From: Ignavibacteria bacterium
Lineage (GTDB): Bacteria > Bacteroidota > Ignavibacteria > Tepidaquicellales > OLB5
Assembly: GCA_027492415.1 (NCBI GenBank)
Contig: JAPUEV010000256.1
Location: forward strand, 1-8,000
DNA length: 8,000 bases
Direction: 5' to 3'
Shown here: in pieces, positions 1 to 7,129 of the stretch
Layout: every line of letters begins with the position of its first letter
Position numbering within the stretch: the first letter of the stretch is position 1
The notes under the pieces: model-generated
Told to the model about the DNA's origin: nothing
Seen by the model: only the letters and a program-made list of their open reading frames with translations
Database searches by the model: none
Position numbers and translations under genes: made by a program

Positions 1-1058
1 AGGTTCTGCCTGAAACGTCCCTGTTTACCTTTTAAGATATCAGAGAGGGATTTCAGCGGCCTGTTTTCGGATTTAACCGCAGTTGCACGTCTTGAGTTAT
101 CAAGAAGCGCATCAACAGCTTCCTGAAGCATTCTTTTTTCGTTTCTTAAAATAACTTCCGGAGCCTTGATATCAATTAATCTTTTCAGACGGTTATTTCT
201 GATAATAACCCTTCTGTAAAGATCGTTAAGATCTGAGGTTGCGAACCTTCCGCCTTCAAGAGGCACAAGAGGTCTAAGCTCAGGCGGAATGACCGGTACT
301 ACATCCAGTATCATCCACTCAGGTTTGTTCTGTCTTCTTCCTTCTTTTTTCTGGAATGACTTTAAAACCCTTAATCTTTTAATCAGGTCCTGTTTCTTCT
401 GAACTGATGTTTCTTCATAAAGCTGAATCCTTAATCTTGTAACATCCTCATCAACATCAACTCTTTTCAAAAGCTCTTTTACAGCTTCTGCGCCGTTCTT
501 ACAAACGAATTTAGCCGGATCAAAATCATCAAGCTCTTCCTGTTCATCAGGCAGATTGTTCATCGCGTTTAAATATTCATCTTCTGTTAACAGGTCATTC
601 TTAGTATACTGTGTAGGACCCGGGTTAACAATTACATAGTTCTCATAATATATAATTCTTTCAAGCTCTTTATTTGTCAGCCCTAAAAGATAGCTGATCT
701 TGCTTGGTGTTGAACGGAAGTACCAAATATGAACTACAGGAACGGAGAGTGAGATATGTCCCATTCTTTCGCGCCTTAAGCTCTTTAAGTTAACTTCCAC
801 ACCGCACCTGTCGCAGACGATACCGTGGTAACGTATACCTTTGTATTTTCCGCAGTGGCATTCCCAGTCCTTAACCGGACCGAAAATTTTCTCACAGAAA
901 AGACCGTCTTTATCAGGCTTAAATGTTCTGTAGTTTATTGTTTCAGGCTTAAGCACTTCACCGTGTGAGTTCCTGATGATCGAATCTGTCGATGCCAGGT
1001 TTATCCCAATCTTGGTGAAGAGTTTCTTTACTTTTTTCTGATCTCTTTTAAAAAACAT
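1..1058 (-). CDS. rpoC: RNA polymerase subunit beta-prime, N-terminal part (cut by window edge)
   Basis: This is the largest subunit of cytoplasmic RNA polymerase; with beta it forms the active-site cleft. I translated 352 residues from the ATG at 1058-1056. The zinc-binding domain has its four cysteines at C67, C69, C82 and C85 (CxC...CxxC, followed by GVEV). The NKPEWMILDVVPVIPPELRP segment lies at about 244-263, then the sigma-binding clamp helices at about 276-317 (SDLNDLYRRVI, then RNEKRMLQEAVDALLDN) and the rudder region at about 321-335. The fragment ends in the switch-2 segment (KGKQGRFRQN), so the catalytic NADFDGD motif lies off the window. Only 18 bp separate it from the rpoB stop. 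An in-frame TAA at 1067-1065 rules out an earlier start. No Shine-Dalgarno sequence precedes the ATG, so translation probably depends on ribosomes finishing rpoB. The residues match the FCB-type beta-prime. Incomplete only because of the window edge. Confidence 0.98.
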   Translation of the reverse strand, partial: MFFKRDQKKVKKLFTKIGINLASTDSIIRNSHGEVLKPETINYRTFKPDKDGLFCEKIFGPVKDWECHCGKYKGIRYHGIVCDRCGVEVNLKSLRRERMGHISLSVPVVHIWYFRSTPSKISYLLGLTNKELERIIYYENYVIVNPGPTQYTKNDLLTEDEYLNAMNNLPDEQEELDDFDPAKFVCKNGAEAVKELLKRVDVDEDVTRLRIQLYEETSVQKKQDLIKRLRVLKSFQKKEGRRQNKPEWMILDVVPVIPPELRPLVPLEGGRFATSDLNDLYRRVIIRNNRLKRLIDIKAPEVILRNEKRMLQEAVDALLDNSRRATAVKSENRPLKSLSDILKGKQGRFRQN

Positions 1059-1076
1059 ATGTTTTTATGATTTTAA

Positions 1077-4000
1077 TTATTCTAATGAAATATCAAGGCA
1101 CAGGCCCTGGAGTTCTTTTACCAATACATTGAATGATTCCGGAACCTGCGGTTCAGGAGTGTTTTCACCTTTAATAAGTGTTTCATATGTCTTGGATCTT
1201 CCTGTAACGTCATCACTCTTAACAGTGAGGATTTCCTGGAGTGTGTAAGCTGCGCCATAACCTTCAAGCGCCCACACTTCCATCTCTCCAAACCTCTGTC
1301 CGCCGAACTGGGCTTTACCGCCAAGTGGCTGCTGTGTGATAAGTGAGTAGGGTCCAATTGACCTGGCATGTATCTTATCATCAGATAAATGTGACAGCTT
1401 CATCATGTAGATGTAGCCTACAGTTACCTGCTGGTCAAATTTATCACCGGTCTGTCCGTCATAAAGCACGCTTCTGGAGTTGCTTGGCAAGCCAGACTGA
1501 ACAAGAATATCAGTGATATCTTCAAATGATGCTCCGTCAAATACCGGGGTAGCAAAAGTGCAGCCAAGTAATTTAGCTGCCCAGCCTAAAGCTGTTTCAT
1601 AAAGCTGTCCCAGGTTCATACGTGAAGGTACGCCAAGCGGATTAAGAACTATATCCACCGGAGTGCCATCCGGTAAGAACGGCATATCCTGCCTTGGTAC
1701 AATTTTAGCAACAACACCTTTGTTACCGTGACGTCCTGCCATTTTATCGCCAACTGAAAGCTTCTTCTTCTTTGCAATGTAAACCTTAGCCATCTTTACA
1801 ACTCCGGTTGGGAGCTCATCGCCTAATATTATCTTGTTGCGGTTCCTCTTGGTTCTTTCTTCAATATCGCTTAGCCTTGTTTTAAATATCCTGTACAGGT
1901 TCTGCAATAATGACTGTGCCTTCTTTGATGATGTCCATTCATTTGATACATCAAGAGTATCTATCCTGAAATTCGGATTTTCGAGATGTTTTATAAATGT
2001 ATCTTTCTTTATAGTAGTGCCGCCTCTGATGATTATGCTGCCATCAATATCACGGATACCATTAGAATCTTTGTTATCGAATAGATGTCCTAATTTTTCT
2101 GCAAGCTTGCGGTTCAGTTCGTTGATAGCATCATACCTGTCCTGCTCAAGCTTTTCAAGCTTTTTCTTCTCTTCCTTTTTGGTCTCAGTATCTCTCTGTT
2201 TCCTTGTGAAGAGCTTCTTGCTGATTACAATACCTTTCATTCCCGGAGGCGCTTTCAGTGATGCGTCTTTTACGTCGCCTGCCTTATCACCAAAGATAGC
2301 TCTTAAGAGCTTTTCTTCAGGTGTAGGTTCGGTTTCACCCTTAGGTGTAACTTTACCGATAAGTATATCGTTCTCTTTTACTTCTGCGCCTATCCTTATA
2401 ATGCCATCTTCATCAAGATCCTTAGTAGCTTCTTCGCTTACATTAGGAATGTCACGGGTCAGCTCTTCTTCGCCGCGTTTTGTATCCCTTACCTGTAAGT
2501 TATATTCTTCAATGTGGACTGATGTGTAAACATCTTCAGCCACAATTCTTTCACTTATTACTATAGCATCTTCAAAGTTGTAGCCTCTCCACGGCATGAA
2601 CGCTACTAAAACGCTTCTGCCAAGAGCCAGCTCGCCTTTATCTGTTGCAGCGCCGTCAGCAAGGCACTCGCCTTTTTTAACGCGCTGGCCAACTTTAACA
2701 ATAGGCTTCTGGTTGATAGATGTATCCTGGTTGGTTCTTAAGAACTTTATCAGGTTATATTCTTTTATTTCTTCATCATCAAAGCTGAGTAACGCTTCGT
2801 CTGAATTTTTATCTATATCATATTTAACAACTATCCTGTCAGCAGATACGTGTTCAACAACACCATCAGCCTCAGCGAGGATAAGTGTCCTTGAATCGTT
2901 TGCAACTTTCTTTTCGAACCCTGTGCCGATTAACGGAGCTTCAGGCCTTAATAACGGAACTGCCTGGCGCTGCATATTGGATCCCATGAGCGCACGGTTC
3001 GCATCATCATGCTCAAGGAATGGTATCAATGCTGCTGCTGCACTTACGATCTGGTTGGGAGCAATATCCATATAATGCACTTCCTCAGGATTTACGATAG
3101 GGAAGTCACCTTTATATCTTGCTTTGATCTTGTTCTCTATCATTTTGTTGCCTTCAAGCTCAACATTAGCCTGCGCAATGATAAAGTCATCTTCTTTTTC
3201 TGCTGAAAGGTAATCAATTTCATTGAGTACTTTTCCGTTCTTAACTTTCCTGTAGGGAGTTTCAATAAACCCGAAATCACTTATCCTTGCATGTGTGCAA
3301 AGTGAGGAAATAAGACCGATGTTCGGACCCTCAGGTGTTTCGATAGGGCAGAGCCTGCCGTAGTGAGTATAATGTACGTCACGTACTTCAAAGCCCGCTC
3401 TTTCCCTGGTTAAACCGCCCGGTCCTAATGCACTTACTCTTCTCTTATGTGTCATCTCGCTCAGCGGATTTGTCTGATCCATATACTGGGAAAGCTGACT
3501 AGTTCCGAAGAATGAAACGAGTGCTGTTGTTATTGTCCTTGCGCTTACCAGGTTGCCCGGTGTTATGTTCTCTTCATCATGAATGCTCATACGTTCGCGG
3601 ATGGTTCTTGACATTCTTGCCAGGCCCACATTAAACTGTGCAGCAAGCTGCTCACCTATAGAGCGAACGCGCCTGTTGCCTAAGTGATCAATATCATCTA
3701 TTTCTTTTTTACCTGCTTCAAGATCAACCAGGTAATTTATAATTGAAATAATATCTTCTTTTGTTAAAACTGTTTTATCTGAAGGTATTTCAAGATGTAA
3801 TTTGTAATTAAGCTTGTACCTTCCAACCTCGCCAAGATCGTATTTCTTTTCATTGAAGAAAAGCTTATCAACAAGATTTTTTGCTGATTCATCATCCTGG
3901 TCAGGTCTTAACTGCTCTGATATCTGCTCAAGAGCGTCAATTTCTGACTGTGCCGCATCCTTATTAAGCGTATTGGCTATCAGTGATTCTTCATAGGGTC

Positions 4001-4865
4001 TATCCGATTTAAATAATTTAATTTTTGAAATAGTTGATTTGTTTATCTTCTCGATAAGCTCATCATCTACTTCTGTAGCTTTTTCTGCAATTAATTCACC
4101 GGTTTCTTTATCGATAAGATCATCGCTGAGCTGTTTGCCCATAAAGTTCTTCAGGTCTTTTTTCTCAACAACTTCCAGCAAGCCGAATAAGTCCAGAATT
4201 TCTTCGTTGGTTGAGTAGCCAAGAGCCCTTAGAATAGTAGTAACAGGGAATTTCTTCCTTCTATCGATATATGCGAATAAACAGTTATTGATATCAGTTG
4301 TGAACTCAACCCATGAACCCTTCATCGGAATGATCCTTGCTGAAAACAGCTTTGTTCCGTTCTGATGGAGCGATTCGCTGAATACAACACCCGGTGCCCT
4401 GTGAAGCTGGGAAACAATTACTCTTTCAGCGCCGTTTATTACAAAGCTGCCGTAAGGTGACATATACGGGATATTTCCCATATATACATCCTGCTCAACA
4501 GCATTTGAATACTCTTTTGCTTCTTTATTAGGCTTGGTTGAAAGACGGAGCTTAGCTTTAAGTGATACAGCATAAGTTAAGCCCTGTTCCTGGCACTCAC
4601 GGATCGAGTACTGCGGTTTTTCGAGATTATATTCTATGAATTCAAGAAGTGCAGTTTCCCTGGAATCTGTTATAGGGAAATTCCTTATGAAAACAGCCTG
4701 CATTCCTGTATCTTTTCTTTCCTGGGGGGCAACATCTTCCTGCAGGAACTCCTTGAACGCCTGTAACTGCACATTAAGCAGATCAGGAGCATCAGGCTGT
4801 TTCCCTGACTGTGATAGATAGATACGCTCTCCGTTGAAAATGAATTTAGATATGTCTATTGGCAT
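1077..4865 (-). CDS. rpoB: RNA polymerase subunit beta
   Basis: This is the second-largest subunit of RNA polymerase; it forms the other half of the active cleft and the rifamycin pocket. The protein has 1262 residues, like FCB-group RpoB and shorter than the 1342 of E. coli. The N-terminal lobes cover about 1-400. The rifampicin region is at 454-480, with D463, H473 and S478 matching E. coli D516, H526 and S531. The fork-loop motif CPIETPEGPNIGL is at 506-518, and NFEDA at 763-767 lies near the catalytic site. Residues 886-925 are charged and probably helical, inside the flap/insertion region. The KMAGRHGNKGVV core motif is at 1041-1052. The C-terminal clamp segment is at about 1181-1233 (GGKAQFGGQRFGEMEVWALEG, shown here only as a landmark). 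The ATG at 4865 has a strong Shine-Dalgarno nine bases upstream. It follows rplL by 151 bp with a hairpin between, and rpoC follows after 18 bp. Intact, with no frameshift. Confidence 0.99.
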   Translation of the reverse strand: MPIDISKFIFNGERIYLSQSGKQPDAPDLLNVQLQAFKEFLQEDVAPQERKDTGMQAVFIRNFPITDSRETALLEFIEYNLEKPQYSIRECQEQGLTYAVSLKAKLRLSTKPNKEAKEYSNAVEQDVYMGNIPYMSPYGSFVINGAERVIVSQLHRAPGVVFSESLHQNGTKLFSARIIPMKGSWVEFTTDINNCLFAYIDRRKKFPVTTILRALGYSTNEEILDLFGLLEVVEKKDLKNFMGKQLSDDLIDKETGELIAEKATEVDDELIEKINKSTISKIKLFKSDRPYEESLIANTLNKDAAQSEIDALEQISEQLRPDQDDESAKNLVDKLFFNEKKYDLGEVGRYKLNYKLHLEIPSDKTVLTKEDIISIINYLVDLEAGKKEIDDIDHLGNRRVRSIGEQLAAQFNVGLARMSRTIRERMSIHDEENITPGNLVSARTITTALVSFFGTSQLSQYMDQTNPLSEMTHKRRVSALGPGGLTRERAGFEVRDVHYTHYGRLCPIETPEGPNIGLISSLCTHARISDFGFIETPYRKVKNGKVLNEIDYLSAEKEDDFIIAQANVELEGNKMIENKIKARYKGDFPIVNPEEVHYMDIAPNQIVSAAAALIPFLEHDDANRALMGSNMQRQAVPLLRPEAPLIGTGFEKKVANDSRTLILAEADGVVEHVSADRIVVKYDIDKNSDEALLSFDDEEIKEYNLIKFLRTNQDTSINQKPIVKVGQRVKKGECLADGAATDKGELALGRSVLVAFMPWRGYNFEDAIVISERIVAEDVYTSVHIEEYNLQVRDTKRGEEELTRDIPNVSEEATKDLDEDGIIRIGAEVKENDILIGKVTPKGETEPTPEEKLLRAIFGDKAGDVKDASLKAPPGMKGIVISKKLFTRKQRDTETKKEEKKKLEKLEQDRYDAINELNRKLAEKLGHLFDNKDSNGIRDIDGSIIIRGGTTIKKDTFIKHLENPNFRIDTLDVSNEWTSSKKAQSLLQNLYRIFKTRLSDIEERTKRNRNKIILGDELPTGVVKMAKVYIAKKKKLSVGDKMAGRHGNKGVVAKIVPRQDMPFLPDGTPVDIVLNPLGVPSRMNLGQLYETALGWAAKLLGCTFATPVFDGASFEDITDILVQSGLPSNSRSVLYDGQTGDKFDQQVTVGYIYMMKLSHLSDDKIHARSIGPYSLITQQPLGGKAQFGGQRFGEMEVWALEGYGAAYTLQEILTVKSDDVTGRSKTYETLIKGENTPEPQVPESFNVLVKELQGLCLDISLE

Positions 4866-4873
4866 TTTTTTTG

Positions 4874-4880
4874 ACCTCCC
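4874..4880 (-). promoter_or_regulatory. Strong ribosome binding site of rpoB
   Basis: On the minus strand GGGAGGT lies upstream of the rpoB ATG, with nine bases, mostly A, between GGAGG and the start codon. It fixes the start at 4865. Directly upstream is ACCCCC (4889-4884), which could pair with this site around an ACCG loop with one C-A mismatch. The site is a clear match to the anti-Shine-Dalgarno of 16S rRNA; the masking hairpin is only a possibility. Confidence 0.85.
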
Positions 4881-4905
4881 GGTGGGGGTTTATATAAATA
4901 GGTAA

Positions 4906-4935
4906 TAGACAAGCCATTAGAACATGGCTTGTCTA
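4906..4935 (-). promoter_or_regulatory. Perfect 12-bp-stem hairpin in the rplL-rpoB spacer (possible attenuator or processing site)
   Basis: The arms 4906-4917 (tagacaagccat) and 4924-4935 (atggcttgtcta) are exact reverse complements around a six-base loop. In the minus-strand transcript the hairpin lies 41 to 70 bases before the rpoB ATG. The sequence after it (AUUACCUAUUUAUAU) is AU-rich but is not a clean U-tract, and the run of six T lies before the stem. It is therefore not a textbook intrinsic terminator. In E. coli the same spacer holds a partial attenuator and an RNase III cleavage site that set rpoBC expression below that of the ribosomal proteins. An equivalent role here is inferred from position only. 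The rest of the 4866-5016 spacer is AT-rich and shows a weaker 6-bp inverted repeat at 4970-4975/4984-4989. Confidence 0.6.
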
Positions 4936-5016
4936 AAAAATTATGAATTTACGTATTTTTTGAAGTTTTTAGGTTTCAGTGAGAACCTATAAATTAGAAT
5001 AGAATTTAATTAAAAA

Positions 5017-5394
5017 TTATTTTAATTCTACTTTTGCTCCTGCAGCTTCAAGTTCAGCTTTCAGTTTTTCAGCATCAGCTTTGGGTATACCTTCTTTAAC
5101 AGGTTTTGGAGCGCTTTCTACGAGAGATTTAGCTTCTGTTAAACCAAGACCGGTTGCATTTTTAACTGCCTTAATTACGTTGATCTTGGAAGCGCCTGCT
5201 TCAAGAAGTACAACTGAGAACTCAGTTTTTTCTTCAGCAGCAGCTGTTGGTGCAGCTCCGCCTGTTGCGCCGGCCATTACCATTGGTGCAGCAGCAGTTA
5301 CGCCAAACTTATCTTCCAGTGCTTTCTTTAATTCAGCAGCATCTGAAAGTGTAAGGTTGCTTATTTTTTCTACTAATTCTTCTACTACAGACAT
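5017..5394 (-). CDS. rplL: 50S ribosomal protein L7/L12
   Basis: This is the multi-copy stalk protein that recruits and stimulates translational GTPases (EF-Tu, EF-G, IF2). It has 125 residues, the usual length. Residues 1-33 form the helical dimerisation domain that binds L10. Residues 34-54 are a flexible Ala/Gly/Pro/Thr-rich hinge. Residues 56-125 are the globular C-terminal domain with the family signature KINVIKAVKNATGLGLTEAK at 70-89. In the factor-binding face K75 matches E. coli K65, while the position of E. coli R73 holds K78, a conservative change. An AAGGAGAT Shine-Dalgarno eight bases before the ATG supports this start and fits the need for several copies per ribosome. It follows rplJ by 39 bp; its stop opens the long structured spacer before rpoB. 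Confidence 0.99.
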   Translation of the reverse strand: MSVVEELVEKISNLTLSDAAELKKALEDKFGVTAAAPMVMAGATGGAAPTAAAEEKTEFSVVLLEAGASKINVIKAVKNATGLGLTEAKSLVESAPKPVKEGIPKADAEKLKAELEAAGAKVELK

Positions 5395-5402
5395 TTTAAT
5401 GT

Positions 5403-5410
5403 ATCTCCTT
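5403..5410 (-). promoter_or_regulatory. Strong ribosome binding site of rplL
   Basis: AAGGAGAT on the minus strand, eight bases before the rplL ATG, is a near-perfect Shine-Dalgarno. It is clearly stronger than anything before rplJ, as expected if L7/L12 must be made in excess over L10. It also shows that this organism uses Shine-Dalgarno-led initiation, at least for some genes. Confidence 0.85.
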
Positions 5411-5433
5411 AATTATTGAGTTTTTTTATTTTT

Positions 5434-5970
5434 TTAATTTGTGTTCTTTTTTGCTACTTCTTCAATTATAGATGACAGGTCCCTGATAACAGCGTTGATA
5501 GAACCAACTATACCAGATATTGGTGCCTGTAAGCTTCCGATAATTGCAGAAATAAGCTCCGGCTTTGACTGAAGAGCCGCAAGCTGGTTTAACTGTTTGC
5601 TTTCGTAAGCAATGTTTTCAACCAGTGCAAGCTTTAATTTCGGTTTCTCGCCTTTATCATAAAACTTCTTTATGATCTTGGCAGGGGAGACCGGGTCATC
5701 AAAAGCGAATATTATACCAGTAGGACCTTTTAAGTGCTCATTAAGCTTTTCGCTTTGTGCGCTGAACTTGCTTTCACCCTGCTGGAGAGCTTTTTTTACA
5801 AGAGTATTTTTGAATACTTTGTACTCTACCTCGGCTTCAAACAGCTCATCCCTTAATAAATTTGTTTCAGCAACAGTTAAACCGCTGAAATCGGTCAGGT
5901 ATATGCTTGATGCTTTATCTAATTTTTCTTTTATTTCGAGAACTGATTGTTCTTTATCCTGCTTGTTCAT
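5434..5970 (-). CDS. rplJ: 50S ribosomal protein L10
   Basis: L10 (uL10) is the base of the ribosomal stalk; it attaches to 23S rRNA next to L11 and carries the L7/L12 dimers. It has 178 residues, normal for the family. Visible family features are the FSGLTVAETNLLR segment at 28-40, YKVFKNTLVKKAL at 50-62, and LKGPTGIIFAFDDP at 80-93. The C-terminal helix from about 152 to 175 (ISGIVGSINAVIRDLSSIIE and on) is the expected L7/L12-binding helix. The ATG at 5970 lies 21 bp after the rplA stop. Only a weak purine run (AAAAAAAGA) precedes it, so translation is probably coupled to rplA. The spacer is too short to hold the long autoregulatory leader that L10-L12 binds in E. coli. Confidence 0.99.
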   Translation of the reverse strand: MNKQDKEQSVLEIKEKLDKASSIYLTDFSGLTVAETNLLRDELFEAEVEYKVFKNTLVKKALQQGESKFSAQSEKLNEHLKGPTGIIFAFDDPVSPAKIIKKFYDKGEKPKLKLALVENIAYESKQLNQLAALQSKPELISAIIGSLQAPISGIVGSINAVIRDLSSIIEEVAKKNTN

Positions 5971-5991
5971 GAAAGTCTTTTTTTAGTAAAA

Positions 5992-6687
5992 TTAATGATG
6001 TGCTAATTCGTTTTTGCTGATAGCAAGTCCGGGACCCATAGTGCTAGAAAGTGTAACACTTTTAACATACTGTCCTTTTGAAGTTGCAGGCTTCATTTTA
6101 AGAACCTGGTTGATGAAAGTATGTATATTATCTTCAAGCTGTTGCGGCTCAAATGAAGCTTTGCCTATACATGCATGAACTATACCTGCTTTTTCAACAC
6201 GGAATTCAATTCTTCCTGCTTTTACTTCGCTGACTGCCTTGGCAATATCATTTGTAACAGTTCCGCTTTTCGGATTGGGCATTAAACCCTTTGGTCCTAA
6301 AACCTTGCCAAGCTTTCCAAGCTCACTCATAGTATCAGGCGCGGCTATGATAACATCAACATCAGCCCATCCTTCTTTGATCTTAGCGAGATAATCCTCG
6401 AAACCAACATGATCAGCTCCGGCTTTTCTTGCGTCTTCCTGTTTATCAGGCTTAGCAATAACAAGTACCCTTACTGTCTTTCCGGTTCCGTGAGGGAGGG
6501 CAACTGTACCCCTTACAAGCTGGTCTGCCTGCCTGGGATCAACGCCTAACCTCATAGCAATATCAATAGATTCATTGAATTTTGTTTTGGAAGTCTCTTT
6601 AAGCCTGGTAACTGCTTCAGTAATTGAGTATTCTTTTTTAAGATCTACTTTACTGTTTATTTCTTTTCTTCTTTTGGTGAATTTCAT
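5992..6687 (-). CDS. rplA: 50S ribosomal protein L1
   Basis: L1 (uL1) forms the mobile L1 stalk on 23S rRNA, which helps release deacylated tRNA from the E site. In many bacteria it represses its own operon by binding the mRNA. It has 231 residues against 234 in E. coli. Domain I residues come from both ends and domain II covers about 68-158. The family signature LGKVLGPKGLMPNPKSGTVT is at 126-145, followed by KAGRIEFRVEKAGIVHACIG at 156-175. The C-terminal STMGPGLAI (215-223) is also typical. The ATG at 6687 is 16 bp after the rplK stop, with an AAAGGT ribosome binding site ten bases upstream that begins just after the rplK stop codon. Intact. Confidence 0.99.
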   Translation of the reverse strand: MKFTKRRKEINSKVDLKKEYSITEAVTRLKETSKTKFNESIDIAMRLGVDPRQADQLVRGTVALPHGTGKTVRVLVIAKPDKQEDARKAGADHVGFEDYLAKIKEGWADVDVIIAAPDTMSELGKLGKVLGPKGLMPNPKSGTVTNDIAKAVSEVKAGRIEFRVEKAGIVHACIGKASFEPQQLEDNIHTFINQVLKMKPATSKGQYVKSVTLSSTMGPGLAISKNELAHH

Positions 6688-6696
6688 TGTTATAAT

Positions 6697-6702
6697 ACCT
6701 TT
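6697..6702 (-). promoter_or_regulatory. Ribosome binding site of rplA
   Basis: AAAGGT on the minus strand lies ten bases before the rplA ATG and directly after the rplK stop codon. It is a moderate Shine-Dalgarno match. Its position suggests that rplA initiation is coupled to termination on rplK, giving near-equal L11 and L1. Confidence 0.55.
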
Positions 6703-6703
6703 A

Positions 6704-7129
6704 TTATCCTTCTACTGTTATACCCATGCTTCTTGCAGTACCGGCAATTACTTTTACGGCAGAGTCAAGTGTCCTGGCGTTCAGATCTTTCATTTTCAGG
6801 GTTGCAATTTCTTCAACCTGTTTTTTTGATACCTTGCCGACTTTATTCCTGTTTGACTGCGCGCTTCCTTTATCAATTTTTGCTGCCTTGATAAGTAATA
6901 CGGCTGCGGGGGGAGTCTTAGTGATAAATGTAAAAGACTTATCTGAATAAACTGTAATTACTACAGGTATTATCAGACCCTGGTCTTTTGATGTTCTTGC
7001 ATTGAATTGCTTGCAGAACTCCATACCGTTTACACCTCTTTGACCCAAAGCGGGTCCTACAGGCGGTGCCATTGTTGCCTGGCCGGCAGGGATCTGAAGC
7101 TTAACGAATCCAACTACTTTTTTTGCCAT
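6704..7129 (-). CDS. rplK: 50S ribosomal protein L11
   Basis: L11 (uL11) binds the GTPase-associated region of 23S rRNA with L10. It is needed for factor function and stringent-response signalling, and it forms the thiostrepton site. It has 141 residues, the usual size. The N-terminal domain (1-70) holds the proline-rich APPVGPALGQ motif at 21-30, with P22, P23 and P26 present. The C-terminal RNA-binding domain (75-141) ends with GTARSMGITVEG. Two positions differ from the common family sequence: M20 where Pro is usual, and G35 in VNGMEF where VNIMEF is usual. The ATG at 7129 is followed by the expected MAKKV start. No Shine-Dalgarno is seen before it. It is preceded by the 96-bp spacer after nusG and followed 16 bp later by rplA. 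Confidence 0.99.
   Translation of the reverse strand: MAKKVVGFVKLQIPAGQATMAPPVGPALGQRGVNGMEFCKQFNARTSKDQGLIIPVVITVYSDKSFTFITKTPPAAVLLIKAAKIDKGSAQSNRNKVGKVSKKQVEEIATLKMKDLNARTLDSAVKVIAGTARSMGITVEG

Noticed and set aside
1118..1381. An 87-codon minus-strand open frame inside rpoB
   Set aside because: Out-of-frame shadow inside the conserved 3' part of rpoB, with no ribosome binding site looked for or needed to explain the sequence.
1834..2529. A 231-codon open frame on the plus strand antisense to rpoB
   Set aside because: It lies wholly within the conserved rpoB coding sequence. Its product is a low-complexity Ser/Phe/Leu-rich chain typical of antisense shadows, and it has no recognisable domain.
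2596..3075. A 159-codon plus-strand open frame
   Set aside because: Antisense to conserved rpoB, with Ser/Ala-rich composition from complementing rpoB codons and no family resemblance.
4906..4940. Reading the rplL-rpoB hairpin as a plain intrinsic terminator
   Set aside because: In the sense direction no U-tract follows the stem. Full termination here would silence the essential rpoB unless a separate promoter existed, and I see none that is convincing.
4970..4989. Short inverted repeat taggtt/aaccta after rplL
   Set aside because: Only 6 bp with an eight-base loop in AT-rich sequence and no U-tract downstream; expected by chance.
5081..5419. A 112-codon plus-strand open frame over rplL
   Set aside because: Complement of the Ala-rich rplL gene; its composition is explained by the antisense frame and there is no independent evidence.
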